A stretch of 64,000 bases of DNA from Mortierella alpina. Taxonomy: Eukaryota; Mortierellomycota; Mortierellomycetes; Mortierellales; Mortierellaceae. The stretch is from assembly GCA_029449245.1 (NCBI GenBank), contig JANATF010000001.1, positions 4,092,001 to 4,156,000 on the forward strand, read 5' to 3'. The stretch's first letter is position 1. Each line of letters starts with the position of its first letter. Below, in pieces: positions 21,426-33,097 of the stretch. The notes beneath the pieces are model-generated. The model ran no database searches. It was not told the origin of the DNA and saw only the letters and a program-made list of their open reading frames with translations. A program made the position numbers and the translations under genes.

Positions 21426-22494
21426 ATGACCTCAGAAACACCAGGCACGTTCATCTAGTCCACCCTCGAACGTTCCCAGGGACACGGGCAGCAGGCCATG
21501 ATTCGCTCGAGTCGCCCACATGGCAGCCGTAATCTAACTCTTCGCGCCCGTTTGCACTCCATGCATACTAGCTCGCGTCATCAAAGTCGACAAGTCCAGT
21601 CTGCCTGACCTGAAGAATGCATGCGATGAAGCAGTCAAGGAGGTAAGTTGCCAGCCGCCATCATCACCCTCTCAGATGGACATTCGGCTTCATTTGTGAC
21701 TTTGCTTCACACCGGCGTCTATGCCTTTGCCACGTCGACGAGATACAAAATCGCACGAATTCACCCTCTTTACGTTGCGATGCGCTAGTACCTGGAGACA
21801 AAGGCAGGATACCGCCAGAGCCATCGGCACACAGACATCAAGCTGGCTCTCGGATATGTTGGATGCGCCTTTGCTGCCGCTGGATCGTACTACGGATACA
21901 TCCACCCCTTCGAGCTCCCTGCTACAAAGTTCTGGACTTTGGTCACCGTCATCCTGTAAGATATCAGTCATTGACCAGCCGCTCACCTACCTGTGCACTA
22001 GACCCTCTCTGACACTTTCCTGTTTCTACGCAATAGTTACTACCTGTTCAATGTACTGATGATGGCCTATGCGTACTTGGTGGAGAAGAACACCATCTTT
22101 TCTGGATCCAAGGTCACTCCTGTAAGCTCATTTTTAGTTCTCGGGTATTAGGCTGACGTTGGATCATGCTGCCTCGAATTTATTTGAATGGACGTTGACA
22201 TGCATATTTTACTTTTGATGGATATAGACTGGCACTCAAGTCATTGCTGTGGGATCGTCGATCAAAAACTACGACCCTTACTATGAACTCGAGATCCAAA
22301 TGGACTTTTCTGGATCTTCCACCGTATCGTCTTCCGGTTCCTCAAAGACAACAAAGACGCGCAAGGCGACTCACCAGCACTACTCAACAGCATTCCGCTT
22401 CTGGTTCGATGAGGATGGTGTCCTGGCTCAGGATCTATTTGAGGCAGATCTTGCCAAGTTCTTGGCAAACACAGAGGCCACTCATGTCGAGTAA
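21426..22494 (+). CDS. Signal peptidase complex subunit SPC25 (SPC2 family)
   Basis: Five exons, 21426-21444, 21572-21642, 21789-21955, 22037-22121 and 22228-22494, give 202 aa, normal for the family. This is a non-catalytic ER membrane subunit of the signal peptidase complex, which helps link the peptidase to the translocon. Family features are a short N-terminus followed by RVIKVDKSSLPDLKNACD, two membrane segments (LALGYVGCAFAAAGSYYGYI and FWTLVTVILYYLFNVLMMA) and a C-terminal cytosolic part (YDPYYELEIQM... then STAFRFWFDEDG). Reaching the conserved VIKVDK block from the only suitable ATG requires a GC-AG first intron (donor GCACGT at 21445, branch CTAAC, acceptor TACTAG). No GT donor gives the right phase. 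The first exon, six codons plus one base, is the least certain part. Confidence 0.87.
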
Positions 22495-22699
22495 AGAGGC
22501 GCTTGGAGCAAAGGTCGGCTTGATAGTGTACTACTAAGTTGCAGCGGGTTGGAGGGGTGTGTTACGGAATAAAACAAAGGGAAACGAAACTCGGTTCGCA
22601 GGACGCGCGGCGGCAGTCACCTTTTTCTTAATAACCACTGCTTCTTTGTCCTCACATCCCTTTTCTCCATTGCACATACACCGAACGCCTCTCATCACC

Positions 22700-25199
22700 A
22701 TGCCAGCTATAGAACTCACATCCACCGACAGCAACCAGCATTCGTCGCAACTGGAACAGACGCTGTCTTCATTGACGTCTCTAACCGACCCTCTCGCCAT
22801 CAATGACGCCCTTTTGGTGTTGGACTACGCGCTTCGAGGTATGCAGAGCGACGCACAAGTTCGAAACATAGCCTTGGAAGCACAGACACCATCGTCTCAC
22901 CAAAAAAGACTTCCTTCTTGACTAGGCGCCAACTCAGCTCAAGTCTCACAGCAGATTCTCCAGTCTATCCCACTTGCATATTTCTTTCAGCTGTTACAGG
23001 CTGATCACGGCGACGATACAGAGTACACGATCGAGAGGACATGCCACATCCTCGAACAGCTTCTTCGTGAACAACCATACTCGGCCATCGTGCAGGACCC
23101 ACTTATGGCAGGAGCCCTTTTGCTCGCATTACAGTCACCTTCGCCACGTGTCCGTTCTTTAGGACTGACACAGGTCGATAAGGTGGCCAATGAGGAAACG
23201 GGGGTTCTGAAGAGCATGGTAACGAAACGAAATACGCCAGGGTAGGAAATGCCGTTACCCATGCACTCCAATGCTGACCAGTCTTGCTTCACTATGTCTC
23301 TCACTGTATAGTTGGAGTCTGATGTCTTCAAGGCGGTGATTGACGGTATTAGCTCCGAGAGCCTTTCGATTGCGGAGCGATCCAAGCAGACACTGCGAAA
23401 GGTATGCGAAATATAAGACCAAGATTTTGTATGGACATGGTCTTCATGTTATACACTGCTATGACTGACTGTCCGACACTTTTCGGGGCCGCAAATACAG
23501 CTCTGCCACTCAGACGATAGACTCAAGACTGTGATAGACCTGGACAAGTCGCTCAGTTTGATTAGAGACCTTGTCAACTCAAAGTACGAGGAAAACCTTT
23601 TGTCTGCTGATGTGACCTGGATGTTCTGGTATTCTGTGCAACTAGGCTCTGACGCCCGATCACCCCCTTTTCTCTTATATCTTTAGGAACTACATTGTAC
23701 AGCTACGAATGATGGAGACTCTGACAGAACTGGCAGCACAATCCAACGAATCTACTGCGCTATTGGAGGAAGCCGGACTTTTGGGACCTCTATTGAGCGG
23801 CCTTGAAACCACAGACATCTTGGCGCGCTTCAATATCATTGAGATTCTCGCGGAGGTTAGCATACGTTGTCCTAGTCTGCAAATCCTTTCTTGTATTTTT
23901 TTGCTCCGCGCGTCTAGTCTAATACTGTGACATGTTACACTCAACCCCTAGTTCGGTGCTACGACAGCAGGTAGCGAGTTTCTGGATCATGCAGGGATCT
24001 TGGCCAGACTATCTGCTGTTGTCGAGAAGGAGGCGGATCAGGACAGTCTGGGCGTAATCGCCATCGTCAAACTCTACGGTAAACTAGGAGCATCGGATCA
24101 GGTGGAGTTTGTCACGTTGGATATGAAATTCCAGATCTTATCGCAGTTGGAGCGACTCTTGGTCGGCGACGGCAACTTTGAACCACAGGAATCACACCAG
24201 GTGATAGCACGCTTCTGATGATTAGACGTGTTGAAAGAAATTATATGCATTGGAACCGACATATTAACCTGTTGCATCTTGCAACCAATCCAGGTTGAGG
24301 CGATGGCCGCCATCGGCTTGATTGGAGGCAACATCCAGAATGTAGAGTGGGTCTCGCAGAGCCAATGCGCCCAAACCTTCATCAACCACCTTCACTCACT
24401 GTCCCGGGACTCCAAAGTTACTTGGTATCACTCTCTAGCGCAAATACTGGACTGCAGGTATGCTATACATTGTCTGTGCTGATACGGGTAGTTATGTCTT
24501 GAGAAAAATATTTAACCACTGTGCTTTTACTTGACACTGTACTGTAGTTCTGATCCTTCGCCAGAAACAGAGCGGATCGTTGCCGAGTTTTACGAGCAAC
24601 TGGAGGGTCCAGGTCAGAGTCCCTTCGCAAGTCGCTTGCTTGTGTCCGCCAAATCTCAAACGGTTGACCTGGCCATGGCTGCCCTCTCTGTCATGATTCC
24701 ACTCGCGAGATACCCATTCGGCGTCAAGGTAATATACGTGAGGCAAAAGACAAGTACAGGAGGACCCGCGGGCAATGTTCAGGCAGCCGGGGGGTTTTTG
24801 ATGGGCTATCGTCTGACCAGAGATATTTTGCACTGACATAGAAACTGGGCTCGCAGCGAGATGTAATCCATTTTCTCCTGGATCGGAACGCAGAGATCTC
24901 TCATTCTGAGAAGGTACGTATTACTGTTTGTTGCAAATCTGGCACGTTCGACCTCTACTGTTTCCTCGTTGCTATTCTCCGTATAATCATTGACTCTAAT
25001 GCGTTTGTTCACGGTCTACCAGGTGGCCAAGCATGAAGTTATTGGGGCAATGCTAGATACCGCTCAGAGCGCGAAGGTTGCATCAGGCGTGGAGTTGTTG
25101 ACAGCGGATCAGGTCTCTCGCCTTGACCTGTACCGTCGACAAGGACCTTTCCATCAACGTGCGACAGCGACCGTCTCTATTCAGGATATCGCGGCCTGA
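22700..25199 (+). CDS. 26S proteasome assembly chaperone PSMD5/S5b-like
   Basis: Ten exons (22700-22838, 22926-23218, 23312-23401, 23501-23583, 23687-23855, 23952-24200, 24294-24457, 24548-24728, 24842-24913, 25023-25199) give 538 aa, close to the length usual for PSMD5. The product is an all-helical ARM/HEAT-type repeat protein (VRSLGLTQVDKVANEE, MMETLTELAAQSNESTALLEEAG in two helices, EAMAAIGLIGGN). PSMD5 binds the base ATPase subunit PSMC2/Rpt1 during 19S regulatory-particle assembly and leaves before the mature proteasome forms; yeast Hsm3 does the same job. Introns of 69-109 nt at nine points make it the most intron-dense gene here. It lies about 200 bp after SPC25 on the same strand, and its 3' end converges on the G3BP-like gene. 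Confidence 0.87.
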
Positions 25200-25553
25200 T
25201 AGCCTGATAAGGACCCAGAAATGTCATTTTTTACCTCGCTCACAGCATAAAGGATTCGATACTGGTATATGTAGAGTGCAGAATTGGATTTTTTATTGTA
25301 CAGTTGCTGAAAATCACGAAGAAGGCAGAAGACTGCGGGCGACAAGTACAGTTGGTGTCCTTTCGGCCGAAAGGCGAGCGAGCAAGATGAAGCTATGGGG
25401 TGTGTCACTTTTTGCTGAAGGTGAAAATGAGTGTCAATGACGAATGAAACCAAACAACGAACGACGAACGACGAAAGGAAGGTGGGGGCAATGTACAGTG
25501 AGGGGTTGAGGGGGTTCTTTTCTTTTTCCGTTTTTTTTTTTTGTTCTTGTCCC
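25200..25553. other. Convergent 3' region
   Basis: These 354 bp lie between the PSMD5-like stop (25199) and the G3BP-like stop (25554, minus strand). The content is two 3' untranslated regions, with a T run near 25530-25540. On the minus strand that run would be A-rich and fits 3'-end processing. No gene is seen. Confidence 0.5.
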
Positions 25554-27333
25554 TTAGTTCACAGCGACAGTGGGAGCGGCCTTCTCGGGTCGCTGGATAG
25601 GCTTACGGTCCTGGAATCCGCCACGGGCAGCGCCACGTGCTCCACGGTGGGCACCCTGGAAACCTTGGTGGTGGCCGTTGGGACCACCATTGGCATAGAA
25701 TGGACGACCACCGCTCTGGAATCCGTTGGTGTTGCGAGGGCGGCGCACATCAGTCAAGACGATCTCGGATCCCACATTGACCTTGTTCTGCTTCAAGGCA
25801 GCATGGACAGCCTCCACAGTGGTGAAATCGACGTAGGCAGAGTTCTTCTTGAGCTCAATGTTTTTGACAGATCCAAATTTGCCAAAAGCCTCGCGCAACT
25901 GATCGAGAGACATCTTCTCGGTGATGTTCTTGACATAGATGGAGAGCATCTCCTCGCGCGCGTTGTTGGTGGTGTTGGGCTTGCGATCCAGAGGCTTGGT
26001 GTTCTGCTGCTGAGCAGGGACAGGGGTCTGGGGCTTGGGTGTGGCGACTGGGGTCACATTGACCGAGGAGCCCTTGGCAGCAGAGGCGTGGGATCCCCAC
26101 TGGTTCGAGTTGTTGGCAGCCAAGTTGGCCCAGGTCTTGGGCTTGGAAGGCTCAGCAGGAACGGGTGCGGGTGCGACAACAGGAGCAGGAGCGGGCGTCT
26201 TAATAACCTCAGGGGTTGCTTCGGGGGCAGGGACAGATGCTGCTGCGCCGTTAGGTTGCTTCTTGGAGGGCTCGGGCGTCTTGGACTTGTCGGAGGTCTC
26301 GGTCTCCTTCTTGGCCTCCTTCTTGTGAGAGTCCTTCTTCTCGGACTTCCTGTCGTGCTTCTTGTGCTCAGCCTTCTTCTCGACAGGCTTCTTCTCCTCG
26401 AGAGCAGGGGCAGCCTTCTTCTCCTCGACAACCTCAACCTTTTGCTCAGGGACAGATTCAACAGCCTCAGGGGTGGGGACCTCGACAGTGGCAGCAACAA
26501 CAGGTGCAATCTCCTCAACCACAACAGCTGCGGCCTCAGGAGCAGCGTCCGTGGTAGTGACGGCTGCGACAGGCTCCGCCTCGACCTTGTACTCGGGCGA
26601 AGGCTCTTCCTCAACCGCCTCAACCTCAGCCTCAACCTCCGACTCAACGTCCTCCTTGAGATAACGGAAGATGTCGTTCAGGACGTAGTAGCCGCGGGGT
26701 TGCTCGGCCAAGAAGAAGGTCTGGACAAACTTCTGGGAGGGACCGCCTCTGTTGGACATCTCGCCCAAAACCTGGATCATGATTCCATTGTTGAGGGAGC
26801 TCTGGCTGTCGACATTGCTGACCAAGACCTTGCAGTCCTCAAAATCCAGATCGAGAATCTTGGAGTGGATGTCCTATAAACGTTATTCGGTATCAGGGGT
26901 TGTGTGGAGCTCATTGTTAGAATGATAAACCTTGATTCAGCACAGTTCACCATGCTCAAAGCAACCCGCGTGATTTTTTTGTGTTTTTGGAACACCTCGA
27001 CTTTTCACAAGGCAGCACAATGTAGGGAGAGAGTGACCATAGAGTCGCCCTCAAACCTTCATGTACGCCCATAAACGCCCCATTCTGTAATAGCTTCCTA
27101 TGATCCATGTGCAAAGAACTTGCCTGTTGACCGTGGCAAACCTGAGGATCCTCGCCTTGAATGCCGTGGCTCATGGTGGATTGCTTGTTGTAGAAGCAGT
27201 GGAGACGGGAGGGCTCCTTGCTCAGGAAAGTGTAGTACTCGTGGACGAACATCATGCCGACCTCGTGTGAGGCTACAGCGCCCTCGTTGTTGGCGGGGGC
27301 GGTGGAGTTTGCGGTGGTGGTAGTGGCGGTCAT
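25554..27333 (-). CDS. G3BP/Bre5-like NTF2-RRM stress-granule protein (509 aa)
   Basis: Two exons: 27333-27124 and 26873-25554. Residues about 20-130 form an NTF2-like domain (GMMFVHEYYTFLSKEP, FYNKQSTMSHG and VCHGQQDIHSKI... then SNVDSQSSLNNG). A long acidic then Lys/Pro/Ala-rich disordered region follows. An RRM is at about 370-440 (LSIYVKNITEKMSLDQLREA, then SAYVDFTTVEAVHAAL), and the Arg/Gly-rich tail (RGARGAARGGF) completes the G3BP order. In animals G3BP nucleates stress granules; yeast Bre5 is the cofactor of deubiquitinase Ubp3. The intron is GC-AG: the exon ends at the conserved HGQQ and the next bases are GCAAGT, the classic GC-donor consensus, with the acceptor at 26875-26874. A 482-codon open frame on the opposite strand is a shadow of this low-complexity coding region. 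Confidence 0.92.
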
Positions 27334-29257
27334 GGTTGTGTAAGGCGGGATAGCTGGGAGGATATTATATATGTACAGGCGAAGTTGGAAAGCTCTAGTC
27401 GAGTGTGTAGAGCTTGGAGTGCAGTGATCTAGAGAGTGGGAGATGGGAGATTGTGGAATGTCAGTAACGGATTCCTCAAGACAAGAAAACGGGAAGCGGA
27501 CGTCGCGGAAAAAAGGGGGGCAGTGAGCACCAAACCAAAAGAACATGCAACAAAGCGATATAAAATGAGCTGAATCGAGGAAGGGGGAGGCAGGACAGGG
27601 ATAAGGGGTTGGGATGTCGAGCGAAGGGGGGAGTGGAGGGGACGAATATCTGCCGTGAAGAGGGCGAATGAGGCACACGAGCGTCTTGGGCATGGCATGA
27701 TTCACAAGGTACAGCAGCAGCAGCTATGCCCACAGCATCCCCAGGGCCAACCATGGGGCAACGGGGTAGTTTATGCCACACACATCTCCACATGATACTG
27801 TGGCGAAACGAGACAGCATGTAACCATACGGCCAAGGGAAAACAAAGCACATGAAACACCGAAAGAGGCAAAAGGCAAAAGGCAAAAGGCAAATAAAAAG
27901 ACCAGGGAACCAAGTGATAATGGGTGACAGCCTGGCAGCTGCTCTATCGGGGCCTCAATCCCAGGCTGGAAAAAAAACAGTGGAGGAAAAATAGATCAAT
28001 CCATCCACCACCAACCCTCTCTCCCCATCCAGCTGCATCAAGTGTCCTCTTTGTGGTCCTATTGTTCCAAGCACAAGCCTAGCCATGGGTGGGTTTTTCT
28101 TCCTGCATGAGGATCCCCTGGTTCGCTACTGTTGTCACAAGGGTTGGTTGAATAAATACTTCGCCACCGTAGGACGCTAGCTGATCTGTGTCAGTGAAGA
28201 GCTAGCTCCAACGAGTCCAACAAGAAACAGCGCCTTTCCATGTTCAATCCTCCTTTTCCTTGTGATCGTATCGGAGAGGACACCATCATCAGTGCATCGT
28301 GTTGCCACCAACCGCCCAATGCCATACTCTAGGATTGTACACATGAGCCATGTCCATGGGTAGTAAACCAACCCCAGGGGGGGTAGATGTGGAAGGCTTA
28401 CCTAAATGAGAACGAGGTTCGATTCAGAGATGATGGTTGGGAAGCAAGGGAGAGTTGGATTGAAGATTAAAAGATGGGTGATGGGCTTTATGGTGAGAAG
28501 GAAAAGAAGAAGAGAAAAGGGAAAAAAAAAATCTGAGAAACGCGTAGTGGCCACTTTTATGCTCAGGCTGTTCACTGTTCGTTTTCTGGTTTTTTTTTGC
28601 CACCACATTTTTGTACCCCTTCGTATGCCTCACGCTATCCATGGTGGTGCAATGATACTAGCCCTGTCATCGCACTTGCCATCTTCCTCCCACACCCTGC
28701 CTGCTTGTGCGATCGCCAGCCAGATACTTGTATGAAGAACCGGTGCTCTGGATCATGGAACGTCAAGGAATCGCTCAGAAGCAGAAGCAAAGAGCCAGTG
28801 GCTTTGCAGAGATGAAATTCAACATTCAACCGCCGCGCACAGCCTCAGTGGAGCAAGGTCTGCGGCCACCTCTCATGATGCAGCCAGAGCAGCTGACTCT
28901 TGAGCATAGCTGAGAGAGGCGCCTCGTATCTGGCAACGTTAGGGTCGTGCATCTGGCACGGTAGCGAGATGCGACACAGCGGGCAGGAACTGCAGTAGGC
29001 ACTGTACGGAGCATGTAGGGGCTGGCCGTACTCCAATTCGGTGCGCACAAGAGGACGCTCAGGCCGGCAGGGCGTGACCACTCGTTCGCTGTGATTTTGG
29101 TCCCACAGTTCCTTCCTTTGTCTCTCGCTCCCCTCTCTTCCCTCCCTCTTTCCCCCCTCTTTCCCCTCTTTCCTCTCTTTCCTCGCATCTTCGTTCCCGT
29201 CACCTCGCTCTCACTCTGCTGTAGATACCCCTTCCTCTCTGCTGGAACGCACCCACC
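27334..29257. other. 1.9 kb divergent intergenic region
   Basis: This region lies between the G3BP-like start (27333, minus) and the RING-H2 gene (29258, plus). The part nearest 27334 is pyrimidine-rich on the minus strand; 29100-29210 is a long C/T tract on the plus strand (leader of the RING gene). Candidate short frames at 28755-28913 (plus, 52 codons) and around 28845-29081 (minus, Cys-containing, no ATG) are too weak to call. The G3BP-like gene probably has a long 5' leader here. I see no RNA gene. Confidence 0.45.
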
Positions 29258-31115
29258 ATGGAGCACCCCACACCACCACCACTGCTGACGCATGGTTCCC
29301 ATCCACACGACGCGCAGGCACATCCTCCAGCCCGGCCAGAAACAGCCTCGTGCGCCATCTTGTCCACGTCCACGTCCACGTCCACGAATACCAGTCGCAG
29401 CAACCTAGTTCCTCCCCATACCCCAGCTCCACCGGCAGTACCATCCAACAGAGTCAAAACGCTGTCGCCTTCCAACGAGGCGGCGGCTGCGTCGTCAATA
29501 CCACCGCCACCTTCGCCGACTCTTTCAAACTCCCATCTTTCTGTCAGCAATTTGCAACATGGACCAGACACCGCAAGTCTTTATGGAACCCGGACTGCCA
29601 GCATCCTCAGTCGCCACTCTTCTCGGCCAGCTAGCCTTCAGCGCGTAGGGGCGACGGCGGCTGCTCTTTTGCACAACGCGGAAGCACGACGACTTCGAGT
29701 TAATCTTTACAGGGAGCTAGTCGGCGGCTGGTTTCACCTCTCGACCAGCTCCAAAGTTTTGCTTGCCTACTACATTGGGGCCACAATGGTTGAGGTACGA
29801 CTGCAAGGATTGCTGAATTGCAGAAAGCGCATCCAAATAGACGTGCAAGATGACTAACACTCCTCCGATGTCAGATCGTAGCGACAGTGACAATGGGGAT
29901 CATTGAGCGCAGGACCGCCAAAAAGTGCTATCTTCTTGCCATATTCCTTGGGCTTTACCTGCTTCGGTCCGTTATCATCTGTGGGATACTATTGCGTCGA
30001 TTCCTTTTCGTGCGGCCAGACGACTTGCCTCGGAACCTGAGTGGAGCATGCGGCGCACAGTAGGTTGAATTTTTCTTTTACGTCTCACGATTTATACTTT
30101 AGTGTGCTCTCATATGCAAACACGCGGGTCGGTCTAACATCCTTTACGTTTAACTTCATCCTTGACTAGTTACAAGACTATGATCAATTGGGCCTCCCTA
30201 ATATTGCTGATGATCTCGGTGGCTATGGTGACAACGCAGTCGCACTGCGCCGAAGACTCACCAGGACTCTTTTATTTGGTTCTCGTGTTTTCGCTTGTCG
30301 GATACGCTTGCTTAGCAATGCTCCTGATCCTTTGGCTGGTCATTCTTTTCTGTCTGAATGGTCTCGTCATCATCCTGGAGCTATTTGGCGTAGGACCAAC
30401 AGTGATGCAATGGCAAGGCGCAACGCCGGAGATGTTGGACAGTATTCCCATTATCAAGTATAGCAAGCCCGAGCCCGAGCCAAATTCGATACCAACTCAG
30501 TATCAGCATTCAGCACAGTCGTCCATCGAAAAGAAGGAAAGTTCACTTGTGCCACCCAGCATTATTGTCTCGGATGAGCATGTATCCGGCCAAGGAGTAC
30601 CTGCTCGTGAACCTATGGAAGTGGTCATACACATGGATCTCTCAGATCAACTGGTAGGAGATGGACACGCGGCGGGACCGTCTGTATTGACTGCTGAGCC
30701 AGGGAAGAGCGAAAGTATTGCCACCGAAATGAGCCCACCAGAACCAGGCCAAGAACATTCAGGAATGTTGACAGTGGAGCGAGGATGCCCTAGTTCCAAG
30801 GAGCAGGAGGAGCAAGAGCAAGAACGCGGAGCAAACAACGATCATATGCTTCCAAGCTGCTCTATTTGCCTGTGCGATTACGAGGACATGGATGAACTTC
30901 GACACTTACCTTGCGACCATTATTTTCACAAAGAGTGTGTAGATGAATGGCTGAAACTCAAACGGACGTGTCCACTATGCAAGTACGACATTTCGCAGGC
31001 GCGTCGGGGCCGGAGGTTCTGGCCCAGACGTGGAAGCCAAGGCCGGGACAGTGGTTCTGGCTATGGGATGAGGACACGGAGAAGCCAACCCTTCGTTTCA
31101 TCGCGACGCGCCTGA
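29258..31115 (+). CDS. Multi-pass membrane RING-H2 E3 ubiquitin ligase (555 aa)
   Basis: Three exons: 29258-29794, 29875-30059 and 30170-31115. The ATG has a near-ideal context (CCACCATGG). The N-terminal 130 residues are Pro/Ser/Thr-rich. About four hydrophobic helices follow around residues 165-320 (for example [38 protein letters not shown] and [20 protein letters not shown]). An acidic linker leads to a C-terminal RING-H2 finger at about 470-512: [11 protein letters not shown]..., [16 protein letters not shown] and CPLC, with all eight metal ligands present. The tail is Arg-rich. Membrane RING-H2 ligases of this layout ubiquitylate membrane proteins in the secretory pathway; the substrate is unknown. 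The BSD2-like gene starts only 119 bp after its stop on the same strand, and that protein is also a membrane ubiquitylation factor. Confidence 0.88.
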
Positions 31116-31234
31116 GAGCCTTTGGAAAATAAATGCGTACGCGTGACACCCCTTGCCTCCATAATTTTTCCCTCGTTCGCATTCCTCTTTTTCCATTCTC
31201 ATTCTCTCCCCTTCCCACTCTTCACCGTCATCCC

Positions 31235-32962
31235 ATGTCGCATCACTACGCCAAGGTACATTCCAACTGCGCTCTTCACTATCAACGTGTTTGCCCAAGT
31301 GCATACTTACATTGTCGGCAATGTCCACCCTTTTCTTGCCAACAACATTAGGTCCCGACGAATGACCACGACCAAGGCACGGACCACCAACTGAGCCGCA
31401 ACCCTTCAAGAGCCCGATCCAGGTCGCACAGCCCCGTCAGACTGCCCAGCTTTAGCGATGATCACAGTGCCGGCGACAGCATTCGCACTTCATCAGTAGC
31501 ATATGTGCAAGCTGACAACAACAGCGACGACAACAGGAGTGACAACAGGAACGACAACAGGAACGACAACGATAACGACAACGAGGATGACGATGACCTC
31601 GATTTACAAGCTCTCTCCTTTGGTGAAGACGATGAAGCATCACAACAGCAGCAACATCGGCAGCACCTCTTGAGCCAGAAACTGCAGGAGGGTCCTCAAA
31701 AGCAGCAGGGTGATCATTCGGCACCGTCCAAACACATCAAATACAGCGATTTCCGACGCGCTCTGGATCCGTACTTTTCCTTCTTTTCTTCAACTTCGTC
31801 CTCTGCCTCTTCCTCGTCATCCGGGACAAGCAGTGGAGGTCCATCCTCATCAACCACAACCGCAAGACGACTGCCGTTCTCCTCGACTGCCGACGGTGTG
31901 TTTGCCAACATCCCGGCCAAGCCTCAGGTCGAGGGTCAAAAGAACCAGGAACTTCAGCCTCCCGTGAGTAACACTTTTACGGCATGCATAACAAACTCTT
32001 GGTCAAGACTCCGTTTTTTTTTAAACAGTCGACATTGACATTGGATCACCATCGAATGTTCCTTCTTTTCTTTTAGGCATACGACTCTGCGATACAGGAC
32101 GTGACACCACCCTACTTCGAGATGACGGTAGTGTCTCCGAGAGCATTTGGAGACGACGTTCTTGTCGATGGTCTTCCTGTTGGAAACTTTTTCCAGTTTT
32201 TATGGAATGTAGCAGGTACAGACCCCCCACCCACCTCCCCTATTTTATATATCTACGTTCCATTTTCTGCTGACCAAGGCACTGACAAAAAAATTGCTGT
32301 TGAATTCCCTGTCGTGTAGTGACGGTCAGCTTTCAATTTCTAGGCGCGTTGTTGACATACTTGTTGCACAACTCCCATGCCTCCAAGGCAAGTTATTCAA
32401 TGCTTTTTGCCTGATAGTCTTGCACACAACTTTGGCTCCCATAGTTAAAGTCAGGGTCATGGATTCGGGGATCTTGTCTGCCGTTCGGTTTTTTTTCTCA
32501 TTCTTCTGACTTTGGAAAAGAATCACGCACTCTATGATAAAATAGAACGGATCGATGGTCGGTCTGGGCTTGACGCTAGTCAACTTTGGAATTCGGATGA
32601 GAGGCAGTTTCGCCTTTTCTTCAGTGGATTCTCAAGACGCTGGTTCAGGCGTAGGCGAGGTCACCCAGGTGGAGAGACCGCCGTCCGCGGACGACACTGG
32701 ATACATTAGTGGCGGAGGCATGGATACACCGACGCATGGATCCGAAGCAGACTCGGCACAGATGGACTGGCTACAAACAGACGCAGAGAGCCAGTGGGCG
32801 TCCCTGTTGTTGATGATTTTGGGATGGATGATCATCATCAAAGCATTGGCAGCATACGTGATCGCCAAAAAGACTGAGAGAATCATCTCTGCACAGCCAT
32901 CCGGGGAGCGTGAATACTCAAGAGCGTCCATAGACTCTATCTCAAGCGACCATTATGTCTGA
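31235..32962 (+). CDS. BSD2/NDFIP-family Rsp5 (NEDD4) ligase adaptor (418 aa)
   Basis: Five exons: 31235-31255, 31352-31963, 32077-32215, 32320-32387 and 32546-32962. The diagnostic part is AYDSAIQDVTPPYFEMTVV, then VDGLPVGNFFQFLWN, SFQFLGALLTYLLHNSHASK and GLGLTLVNFG. This is the three-segment membrane domain of the Bsd2/NDFIP family. A last hydrophobic segment (WASLLLMILGWMIIIKALAAYV) follows a variable loop. These proteins sit in Golgi/endosome membranes and recruit HECT ligases of the Rsp5/NEDD4 type through PPxY motifs. A PPAY motif is formed exactly across the exon 2-exon 3 junction. Intron 4 is GC-AG (GCAAGT at 32388), placed by the family block HASKNGS..GLGLTL. The N-terminus is disordered, with Asp/Asn repeats and poly-Ser. 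The close upstream RING-H2 membrane ligase suggests a functional link. Confidence 0.9.
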
Positions 32963-33097
32963 GTTATTTTATAAGGGGGTCCTTTAGAATAGACCGCTAT
33001 GTTTTCAGGCATACTTCTTTCCCTCTCTCGCTGCGCTCTGCATGCTCCCCTCCCATTCCACGAGAAGCGCCTTGTAGGGTACGAGGTAGTCCTATGC

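Noticed and set aside
25431-26879. 482-codon open frame on the plus strand
   Set aside because: It lies exactly opposite the G3BP-like coding exon. Its Leu/Gly/Arg-rich product mirrors the low-complexity sense codons, and it has no domain or good start, so it is an antisense shadow.
28412-28428. tRNA-like T-arm (GGTTCGATTC)
   Set aside because: The stem does not pair on the 3' side and no D-arm or anticodon arm fits upstream.
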